Below, piece after piece: positions 10,263 to 19,900 of a DNA stretch of 64,000 nt (the first letter of the stretch is position 1; every line of letters begins with the position of its first letter). The DNA comes from Asterochloris sp. CNOR1 (lineage: Eukaryota > Chlorophyta > Trebouxiophyceae > Trebouxiales > Trebouxiaceae). A model generated the notes under the pieces. It was not told the DNA's origin and did no database searches. It worked only from the letters and a program-made list of their open reading frames with translations. The position numbers and the translations under genes are program-made. The stretch lies in the NCBI GenBank assembly GCA_963969365.1, contig OZ017760.1:248001-312000 (forward strand), given 5' to 3'.

Positions 10263-12097
10263 TCAGGGCCGGCGGTCAAAGGGGGCGGTGTCCGCAAAGC
10301 AGGGCTCGAACACAGCGTCTACAGCTAGCTTGCTGCGCAGCCCACGGCAGGCTGGGTTCATGGCCACAGAGATCTCGGCGCGCCGCCGGACGCACTTTTG
10401 GTGCTGCTTCGCGATGGAGGTGTGACCCCTTTGGAACTCCTGCCACCAGTCGCAGTCACCACTGAGCGTAGCTGCACGCACCTGCACAGGCATGGGTGCC
10501 TATCAGCCTGCGGGCTGGTGTTGTGTGGTGTTGGCAGCAGCCTCCCGCCTGACCATGGCAGCAGCCTCCCGCCCGACGATAGCAGCAGCCTCCCGCCCGA
10601 CCATAGCAGCACCCCCCCGCCTGACGAAAGCCGCAGCCTCTGCTGTCTGTCGCTGCACAAGTTTCGGCAGCCAGTCCCCCAGGCCTCCCAGCTCACAGCA
10701 AGGGTCCCTGCAGAAGGGGCTGCGTCCCTGCACAGGCAGTGTCCAGCGCCATGCCTGTTGGCATGAGGTACAGACTACTTGGTGCCACGACCGCTGCAGT
10801 CACGTCACAGCAGGCGTGACCAGGCGGCATGGATGAGCAGCGCCGCAGCGCATTGCATAGGCAACGGGATTGGCAGACCTCACTGCAGGCGTGGTGATTA
10901 CAGTTGCTCCAGTCTATGCTGGCCCCTCGGCAGTGGTCGTATGCGTGGACCAGCTCATGCACCAGAGCGTGGTTGATCTCGTCCTGGCTGGCCATGTGGT
11001 TGTGGCAGATGACCACCTGCAGGGACAGGGGCGCGCAGGGTATTGAAACTGCTCAAACCACTCCACTGCCTGCCCACCTGCAGGGACAGGCCCTCCCAGG
11101 GTATTGCAATGCTCACAACAACTCAAGTGCCTGCCGGCAGATGACCACCTGCAGGGACAGGGGCACCCAGAGTGTCACGATACTCACAATAATGTAAATG
11201 CCAGCTGGCAAACGACCACCTGCAGGGACAGGGTCCTGCAGAGGCACTGCAATAAGCAGAAACCCCACAAATTGCTGTCCTGGCCAATAGGCCAGACGGC
11301 TGCAGCAGATCACCAGCTACAAGCCCACTGCTCTACAATTGTTGGGCTTCAGAGCAGCACCAGTAAGGGACCAGCTGTCCATGGGGTTATGGCAGACATC
11401 ACCTGCAGCACCCACCATTACTGTCTGCTCGCATCGCCAAGAGGTGTGCCAGCTGCGCATTAATAAATGCTGTGTGGTGTCCCAAAGTCGCAGACATGCA
11501 CACACAGCTGCCACCTCAAGTGCAGAGCTCCCAAGCTCACGTGAGACACCTTAATGTGGGGGCCGCTTTGCTTGAGACCAGCACACCCATCTGAAAGACC
11601 TCAAGATGCAGCTTCTGCCCCGTCTTATGCAAGGTCTGAACCTTGTCTTCAGCAGGCCCCACAGCTCACCCCTTGCTCTGGCCTGAAACCTCCGCCAACA
11701 TCAAGTTCACAGTTTTCGACAGTAAAGAAGCTCTTGTCAATACGGCAGCCAGCCTGCAGTGCAGAATGACCACTGTGTCTGTGCCGAGACATTATATGAG
11801 GGGGCCTCACCAGGGCAGCCATCCTGCTATTCAAACCAGCTTACATGCTGCAGCGGGCACCCAATGTAGGGACACAGACTCGGTGCACAATGGAATAGAG
11901 CTGCAGAAGTTGCCAAGACATTTGCTGCTGTTCCACTTGATGCAGCACACCTGTCCCAGCCGTTCCATCATAAATCTGACGGTGGGGTTTCTTCTCAGAG
12001 CACGATCTATCATGTGCTGGCAGTCTGTCCTGGTGCTACCTGCCCATTGCTTCTGCTTGGGAGGCTCCGCAGGTGTGTCCTGTTGTGCTGATGTCAT
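10263..12097 (-). CDS. ATP23: Mitochondrial inner-membrane protease ATP23 (peptidase family M76)
   Basis: Four exons, all phase 0: 11951-12097, 11670-11753, 10879-11016 and 10263-10481, giving 195 residues, close to the family's usual length. The zinc-binding active site HELVHAYDHCR is at about residues 97-107, preceded by VVICHNHM and followed by the conserved NHHACSE. The last exon has LSGDCDW, CVRRRAE and the family's near-terminal FxxCFxDTAPFDRRP. Exon 1 carries the TDCQHMIDRALRRNPTVRF helix and exon 2 the ENCELDVGGGFRPEQG strand. Known role: in yeast ATP23 matures mitochondrial Atp6 and helps assemble the Fo part of ATP synthase; plant and animal relatives share the catalytic core. The cysteine-rich, presequence-poor N-terminus fits intermembrane-space import. 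Introns 2 and 3 contain tandem repeats, listed separately. The start is the only upstream in-frame ATG. It is divergent from VPS13. Confidence 0.93.
10537..10641 (-). repeat. 24-bp minisatellite in the last ATP23 intron
   Basis: Units begin at 10537, 10561, 10585, 10609 and 10633, exactly 24 bp apart. The core is GCAGCCTCCCGCCCGAC on the plus strand; the fourth unit is altered and the fifth partial. Its length is divisible by three and it is open on both strands, so it looks protein-like without being an exon. Confidence 0.85.
11011..11233 (-). repeat. Four-copy echo of the 3' splice site of ATP23 exon 3
   Basis: The exon-intron junction, on the plus strand ACCACCTGCAGGGACAGG, recurs with 'acct' at 11015 (the real site), 11076, 11147 and 11218, spacings 61, 71 and 71 bp. 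The third copy also carries the first 13 bases of the exon (GGCAGATGACCAC). Each copy keeps a complete CTGCAG acceptor with the same upstream bases. Confidence 0.88.
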
Positions 12098-12759
12098 GCC
12101 AGCCGCTGCTGCGTGGGAAAGTGGACACTCTCAGCCGAATTTATCAGCCCAAAAGTAGCACCCAGTTGTACCCCTGCTTTGTTTGCGTACCTTGCACACA
12201 ATAGGAACACCACGGTGCTGCTTTCACAAGACACCAAAACCACTGAAATACAGTATTGCGAGATTCAGGTCAGGCCTCGTAGTCAGAAATGTGCTCTGGC
12301 AACCGAACCTATCGATAGTGGGACACAGTGAAGCTGTGAGCGTGAGGTCCTGAGGCATGACCCTGTCATCCTGGCCCATCCTCCTAGCAGGCTTTGCCCT
12401 GCTGTATGGCCTCAACTGGTGAGGCCCTTGCTTCTGTGGGACTTTGCCCATTCCCAAAGTTTGCTGCAATATGCAAGACGCCTGCATCTTTGTGCTGAGC
12501 ATGCTGGCAACAAACGTCTTGCCCACATGGCATGCATGGCAGCGCTGCAGCTCTGTGAAGGCTTATATGCAGAAGTAGCTTGCCACTTGGTGCCGAGGTG
12601 CTGCAGGGTCTGCACAGGTGCCGAGGCAGCTGCTGGGCATGCTTGTGCTTCCAGATCGTGTCAGTTGCCGCCCCTGATCTGCACCAGCGCTGTGCAGCCA
12701 GCACACCCCAATGCAGGCTGCAGATCAAGACATGCTTCTTCACAGTCACATGCCCAGCC
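12098..12759. promoter_or_regulatory. Divergent intergenic region between ATP23 and VPS13
   Basis: About 660 bp lie between the ATP23 start (12097, minus) and the proposed VPS13 start (12760, plus). Both promoters should be here. An upstream non-coding or short coding VPS13 exon in this stretch cannot be excluded. Confidence 0.4.
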
Positions 12760-13919
12760 ATGCCCTACCTCTGCTGTAGGTGTTTCTCGTTGGCGGATCG
12801 GACTCTGTCAGGCGTGCTTGCGCTGGCTGCCAGCCCCTGGGTCCACCGGGGGGCAGGGCTCAATCGCCTCAGGACAAATATTTGGCAGGGTGAGGCCCAG
12901 CTGTGCTGCAGTGCTGCCTGGTCTGAGGGCAGAGAGTTGCACTTGCCCAGCTCTTCACACCGGCCCAGTGTTCCTGGCCTCAGAACATGAGGAGTGCAGG
13001 GGCAAGGCAGGCCGCACGACTGACCGCTTAACAACAACTTGCGGCTAGATCCGGCGGGCACGCCTGAGCCACAATGCTGCATGCTGCATCAGCCTGGCCC
13101 TCTCTTGACGGCATGCTGCAGCGCGGCGCGGGAGACTCATAGGTCGCTCCAATAAATCCTGGCCGGGCCGGCCCCGGTCAGCACGCTTGAGCACTGATGC
13201 TGCCTGCTGCAGGGAGGTGTTGCACCAGCTTTGCCCTTCTGTACTGGCCTGGGTGCATATGCTGCCCCTCATTGTGCACCACTGCATGGCTGTACGCTGC
13301 TGGAGCTCCTCCCTCTGCCATGTTCTTGCCATTAAAGGCAGCCTGGGGGTGGAGAATGTGTCAGCCTACACATGACTCTGCTTCAAAGCCAGTGTGGCAG
13401 GGTCTTGCCTGCACTGCAATTCCACTATGTGAGCCAATACAGCGAGTGCCTCGACAGGAGTTGTGCTGCCTGTTCCATGCAGGCGGCTTAGTTCTGCACA
13501 ATGTCAGCATCAAGCCTGGGTTTGTGGACTCGCTGGACCTCCCCTTCGCATGCCAGGCAGGCAAGTGGTGTCAGCATGCTGTGCGCATCAACGCCATCTC
13601 AACCATGTGGCCCTCTCGTTGATCTTGAGCCATTGGGCAGGTCTTCATATCTCGTCTGTACTGTTTCAGCAGCTCAGTTGGCTTGTCTTGCAGCCTGGTG
13701 CAACAGGAATGCTGCATGTTGTTGGTGATCTGGCAATTCAAGCATTGTTCAAGCAAACATAGTCTGTGTTCAAGCAGTATTCAAGCTGCACTTTCATGTT
13801 CTGCAGCATCCCTTGCCAGCCTGGAGATCTGGGTGCCCTGGTGGTCCTTTGGCACCAGGCCCTGCTGCATCAGGCTTCAAGGCCTCAAGATTGAAGCCTG
13901 CACCAGAGTCTACCCACAG
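12760..13919 (+). other. VPS13: VPS13: chorein N-terminal exons
   Basis: Exons 12760-12889, 13483-13560 and 13807-13919 join in phase. They read RTLSGVLALAASPWV, LNRLRTNIWQGGLVLHNVSI and SLASLEIWVPWW, which parallel the family's opening helix, 'L+lgIW.G.v.L.nl.lk' and 'iG.l.l.iPW'. This end contacts the donor membrane (usually ER) in known VPS13s. The donor after exon 2 is GC, not GT. Confidence 0.82.
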
Positions 13920-16900
13920 GTCAGCTGCTGGCAGAGGCAGGCACTCACTTTGCTGCATGTGCCTGCATCTGAGCTTCTGGTACTGCATCCGCCAGGTACA
14001 GCAGGGCAGGCACTGTATGTGGTCCAGCACTGGGCATGCATGAAGCTTAGTGCAGCCACCCAGGCACAGTGGAGAGCCATGCAGGCACTGCGTCCAGCCA
14101 CGCAGGCGCAGCAATAGGTGCCTGCAAACGCAGGCCAGACACAAGCAGCTCCTGCCTCACCTGCTCCGTCATTGCCCCTTTACCTGTGAAGGTGATGCAG
14201 GGCTGAGTCGCTGTGCAGAGGTAGCAGGGCATCCCGCTGCCGCCTGCAGGCTGCTATCAGGAGCGATGCGGAGGCGAGGGCGCAGTGCAGCGCGGCCAAG
14301 CAGACACGGGCGCGCTTGGCTGCAGTAGAGGGGGTCCTCTGGGGGCACAGGCCGGCCTGGCTGACAGGCAAGCGCCTGCACAGGCAGCGTGGGGAATCCT
14401 ACACCCTGTGCAGGCAACCCTACGCCCACGCTTGCAGGTGCTGAGCCTCAGCATGCATAATGAGGTCCCAAAGATCTGTCCTCAGCATCACAGCACATGC
14501 AGGGCTCTTGTACACACAACTTGATGTGCACATGCACAGCCTGGCAGCCCGTCTGTCTGGTGGCACTCCAACTGCATCTCTCCCTGCCTGCAGGCTACCG
14601 TGCCAAGCTCTTCCTGCTGAAGCATGTGGGCTTTCAATTAGTCTCCCGCCTCGATGTGGCACTTGAAGGGCTCAGCCTGCGCTTTGAGCTGGACCAGCCT
14701 GTGGACCTCGTGGCGCCCCAGCCAGGTGCAGCTGCTGGGGTGCTTGCCATTAAGTGACTGCTTGGCACCCATGCCAAGAGGGCAGGTCACCCTTTGGGCT
14801 GGTCCAGTCAGTGGACTTGCTGGCGCCTCAGTCAAGTGCGGCCCCTGCACCTGTCGGGACCGAAAGGCACTGCAGCAGCTGCTGTGCGACCTGCGGTGCT
14901 GTGCCGCAGTGCTGGACTGCAGCCCTGACGTGCCCATCAGCTGTCGTCACCTCAACACAAATGAGCTCTGCAGCCCTGGTGGCTATGGCATTCTGTGAGC
15001 TGCTGTGATCTGTTGCTTGCTGAGGAGACCTCCTGCTCAACAAGAGCTCAGCTGCCTTGCTGCAAACAAGCTCCTGGCCTGCTCTATTGCCGACACGGTC
15101 CCAGCCATGAAGCATCTTGAATAAGCGATGCTTCCAGTGTATTGGATTGCAGCTTGGACTCTTCCTGTGCAGGGCATGAGCAGTCCCACCTGCCTGGCGT
15201 GGGCGATGTGCTGGGGTCTTCCTGCCTGCTGCTTCTGCGCAGCCTGGCGCTGCAGGGGACCAGGGGTAGCAGCTATGGAGTGGTGGCCACTGCTGTGCAG
15301 CTGAAGGGCCTCAACCTGGACGTGATGCCCCGGCCTCAGGGCGGTGAGAAAGGTGGGTGCTGAACACGATTTGGCTGGTGCTGTGGCCCACTCAGGACAG
15401 CGAGATGGGTGGTGCTCATCCCCGCAAGCTGTTGCTGTGGTGGCACCAGTTGTGGAGTCGTGGCCACTCAGGGCAGAAAGGTGGGTGATGAAACCCATCT
15501 GGCTGTTGTGGCGGCGGCCACTGCTGTGCAGCTGAAGGGCCAGAACCTGAAAGGCATGCCCCAACCTCAGGGCAGCATGAAGAGCACTTGTTGAGACCCA
15601 CGCGCTGTTGCTGCGGTGCCCGCTGCCGTCCAACAGAAGGGCCTCAATCTTGATGGCATGCTCTAATCTTGAGGCAGCCAGCAAGTTGGGTGCTAACCCA
15701 CGGGGGCTGGATGTGCAGCCGCCACAGGTATGGTGCTCAATGCAACATCTACAGGCGGACCAGCTTCAGCAGCACCTGATATGCAGCAGCTGGTGCACAG
15801 TGCTGCCTCACAATGAATGGCATGATGCTGCAGTGCGCCCGTGGAGCGTGTTGCGGCGGTGGAATGCTGGTCTCAAGCTGGGGTGGCGCATGGCCTCAGG
15901 GTTTCTGGATAGGGTTTCCAGGCACAGCCCTGCCAGCAGGGCCCCAGTCCTAAGCGTGGAGGTGTCTGCGGCAGCCCTGCTGCTACACTTTGACACAGCC
16001 GCCCTCACCACTCTCTTGGGCGTGGCGGCTGTGGTGATGCACTTTGGGCAGTACAGCAGGCACCGCAGGCTGCGCCCTCAGGTGACCTGCACCGCAGCTG
16101 TGTGTGGAGACTGGATTCTGCTGCGTTCCCTGTCAGCGCATTTTGAGCAGACTCACTAGTCCTGCTGAAGGTCAGCGGTGTCCATGGAGGCGTCTGAGCA
16201 GCTACTCCTGCGGCCATTGAATGTTGCCAGCTAGGCAAGGCAGCTATGCTCTATTGGGGCTCAGTCAAGCAGGTCGGTGTCGTCTGGCTGCACCTTTGGC
16301 ACTTACCATAGAGGCCCCCCAGCAAGTTGATGCTCCTGCCATGCAGGTGCCAGTGCTGAGTGCACCCCACCTGTGGTGGCAGCATGCAGCGCATGCAATC
16401 TTGGCTGAGCGCACAGCCGCCCTCCAGTCTGGGCTTGGACGGCCCCTCACAGTACAGCAGCTACAGAAGCGGCGCATGTATACCAGGCTGTACATGCTGC
16501 AGGCAGGAAGGATTCACAGGTGAGCTGCCTTGTCTGGCCACCCAGCCATCGCAAAGGGGGTTTGCACCACATGCTCAAATTGCTGCAGGCAGGCAGCATT
16601 CACAAGTGACCTGCCTTCACGGGCCCAGTTGCTGTTTTAGGTCCATGAGCACGCATGCTGCACTTGAGGTGGGAGCTGCTGCCATGCAGAAATGTAGCAC
16701 AGCACTGTAGGCAGCCTGCCCCTGCCCAGGACTGCTGTGTATCAAGATCAGGCAGCAAAGCCGTGGACCTGGGTCGAAGCATGTTCTGCAGGGTCTGGCA
16801 CAGCACCTGCCTAGGAATGCTGTACATCAAAGCTGTGCTGTCCCCTTGAGCTGGAGCATGCCCTGCAGGACGTGGCGCAGCATTGCGGGCAGGCTGCACC

Positions 16901-19900
16901 TGCCGCGGACTGCTGTCCAGCAGGAGCTGCAGCGCCTGGAGGGTGAGCTCAGCGACATGGACATATCTCTGTATCGCTGGTGGGCTTGGGCGAACCACTA
17001 CCGGGTACGCAGCCAGGTACGTGACTTTGTGGCGCAGTCACTGGGTTTGGGTTCCAGGAATGTGGACCTGAGGTCTTTGAGGCGTTGAGCCTTTGCATTT
17101 CTCTTCTGGACATACCTGGTGGCTTTGCCATGCAACGAGTGACCCGAACACTTGGCAAGCGCCTCATGACTGAGACAATGGAGGTCTTATCCTTTTCTCT
17201 TCATGATGTTGACAGGACACTGGCTCATCTGCGCGCCTGCAGCGGCTCATGCAAGCTTAGGTCACCCCTTGCAGCAGGATGGAGGGCAGACATGTAACCA
17301 GGACAGCCTCAATAGCAGCTGAAGTGGCACAGTCTGTTCTGTTTTCTCACTGCCCTGCTGTTGGCTGGACAGGCCGGCGGCCATGCCATGCGCCTCTGTG
17401 AAGCCTACTGGGCAGCTGCCTGCGCTGGGCAGGCTCGTTGCAGCCTATTGCAAGTGTAAGGGAGCAGTCTGAACCGTGTTCTGTTTCCTGCTCACAGTTG
17501 CCTGTTGCAAAGCGGCAGGAGGTGTTGGGCAGGCTGACTGCCATATACAGCATCCTGAACGCCAAGGGGACGGTGCGCCAGAAGAGGTCGCGCCCCTTGA
17601 GGGCTCAGGTGGTGCTGGACTGCCCCAAGATGGCGGTCAGGATCGAGGGCCGGCCCGATGCCAGAGTGCCGGCTCTCTTTGAGCTGGCAGCTCAGCAGCT
17701 GCAGGTGTGCCGAGGTTTTGGTGTGCCCCAGTATCGCCAGATACCTAATTCGTGGTACCAGCCCTCTTGAAGGCAAGCAGCCTGCAAAAGCGCTGGATTC
17801 ACAGTGCTTTAGTAGGGGGAGGCTAAACCTGGCAGCGCAACAGCTGCAACGACTTTGATTCAATGAGCGCTTTGCTTTGTACCAGCTCCAACCTTGAAGA
17901 GCAGTGTCATCACACAGGGCATGTCCTTGTTGCTTGACACGGCCAGCTGGCAGCCACACACTTGCAGTGCCCGAAGGGCAACAGCAGCACCCATGACATG
18001 TGCCTGCAGGTGGAACTGCAGGCCGGCAGCCGGGACTCGCGGCAGCTGCACAGCGGTACGGGCCCCATCACGCTCAAGGTGAGGCTTTCCTTGGCTCCTG
18101 TCCCATGGTATCTGGGCTGCGCTCGTCTGCCATCTGCCAGGACCGAACAGGGGCCACTGAGCTGGTGACCTGCAACAGAAGTGTGGGTGTCAAGGCCCAG
18201 GCTGTGCGCATTCTAATAACTGGCAGGCAGCACATGTGCTGGTGCTGTGAAAGGCACTGCCAAACCCGGAGCCTGTCTGCACACCCACATGTCATGATGG
18301 GCCAGCGTGCAGAGGCACTGTGAGACAGATGGTGCACACTTCAGGTGCTCTTGGCAATACATGTGCAGGACCTGCAACAAGCTGCTGCCATGCTCAGAGC
18401 CTGCTTGCACATCTACAGCATCAGTGTGTGTGTGTGCTGACTGCAGGCTTCCTGCCAGGCCCTGGTAGCCACCCACAGCCACCTCCAGAAGGATCCCGGG
18501 GTCATTCAGCCCAGTCAGGGGTCACCAGTCAGCGCCCCTTTCCCTGCCCACAATGGGCGGGAGCTAGAGGAGCCGACAGCCCCCTGGCTGATGATGAGCC
18601 CCACTCCTGGAAGCATGGCGCTGCCTGGCAAGCAGCAGGCAAGCTGGGGATGCATTGCTTTTTGTTATGTTGGTGTAGAGGCTGCTGCGGCTGCAGGCAA
18701 ACTATGCGCTGGTTGGCAAGCAGCAGGAAAGACTGTGGGACTGTGAGGAGCCAATAGGCCCCTTGTCAATGGTACGCTCCACCCTGGGGATCATGGCGCT
18801 GCCTGGCAAGCAGCAGGCACGCTGCAAACAAGAACTTCTGTGTTGTGGTGCTGCACAGCCTGACATGTCTGCACGCAAGTCTTGCACTGCCTAGTCTCCA
18901 GCTGGCAAAGCTGGACAGGGTTTCTGCATGCCAGAGCTGGGACAAAAATTTTCTGCATGTCAGTGTCCTCAGGAGGTGATCCGACCCAGTTGGCAGTGCT
19001 GGAGGACCAGTTTGATGCTGTGGAAAAATGCAGCATCACCTCTTGCCTGGGCTTTGTCAAACGACATTTGGAGGCTTTTGCTGGACCTTGTTCAGCTGAG
19101 GTATCAGCAGCCATTGATGTTTCACACCCATCACACCGCTGCCTGCCTTGTAGGAAGCCCTTGCAGGCATTCCTGCAAGGACTCTCTGAAGTCAACGGAG
19201 CCTGCCTCACTGAGCTTGAATCCCCTTGGGCCACCTCTGCAGGGCTTCCTGCAGCTCAGGTACCAGCAGTCCCCTCTGAAGTCGGTGGAGCCTGCCACAC
19301 TGAGCCTCACCATCGCTCCCATCGACGTCATCTACAGCCAGCTCTGCCTGCTGCGGCTGGTTAACTTCCTGAATGCAGCTTGGCCGCCGTCCAACCTGGT
19401 GAGCCAAACCCTGCAGGCCATGCCTTCAAAGCCCTTTCTTGCGCGGCGATTGACTGATGCAGGTGCAGCTCACAGAGCAAGCTGTTTCCGGCCAGATGAG
19501 CTGTGCTGCTGCAGCCGTGGCTGCCTCGGCATGCTGCTGGCAGCGCCGTGTGTGCCACTGGCAGGCTGGAAGCTCCATGAAGGTGTCACATCAGGTCTAA
19601 CACCAGGCCATCTATCTGCACAGGCTGCTGACCTGTCGGGGTGTCCCCAACAGCCATGCACGTAAGCGCTGCCAGCAGAGACTGTGCAGCAGCACAATGA
19701 GCTGGCCACGTCCATCCATGCAACAGGGCTTGCTCCCTGCAGGATCCTATAGCTGTACAAGCAGGCGTCACGCTGCGCGAGATCGTGCACGACCGCCTCA
19801 TCAAGCCCCACGCCAGCAGCGCGGCGCTCATGCAGCAGCAGAGCCTGCAGACAGAGGTGTCCACAGGAGTGGTGCGCCTGATGCTGCCCTGCGGGGACCT

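Larger units (their letters stand above)
14594..17704 (+). other. VPS13: VPS13: first extended-chorein exons
   Basis: Well-supported exons are 14594-14725 (VGFQLVSRLDVALEGLSLRF), about 15260-15350, 15834-16081 (LLHFDTAALTTLLGVAAVV), 16345-16519 (PHLWWQHAAHAI; KRRMYTRLYMLQAGRIHR), 16869-17018 (LSDMDISLYRWWAWANHYR) and 17498-17704. The tryptophan motif followed by an 'RRxxYxxLY' helix is the standard VPS13 N-terminal signature. Almost every intron between them contains copies of its flanking junction. Confidence 0.75.

Noticed and set aside
11011-11233. Transposon terminal repeats or introner-type element
   Set aside because: Units match only the adjacent exon border, have no terminal inverted repeats or target-site duplication, and do not recur in other introns.
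12309-12318. CTATCGATAG palindrome in the ATP23-VPS13 promoter
   Set aside because: Ten-base palindrome, likely by chance; the animal DREF site of this form has no known algal factor.
12358-12424. Possible first VPS13 exon (MTLSSWPILLAGF...) with a GTGAGG donor
   Set aside because: Phase 2 at its donor and no match to the chorein start; the ATG at 12760 gives a simpler model. Not fully excluded.
15037-15684. 215-residue open frame on the minus strand
   Set aside because: It is antisense to VPS13 exons and their echoes; GC-rich codon bias leaves long antisense frames open. No splice or family evidence.
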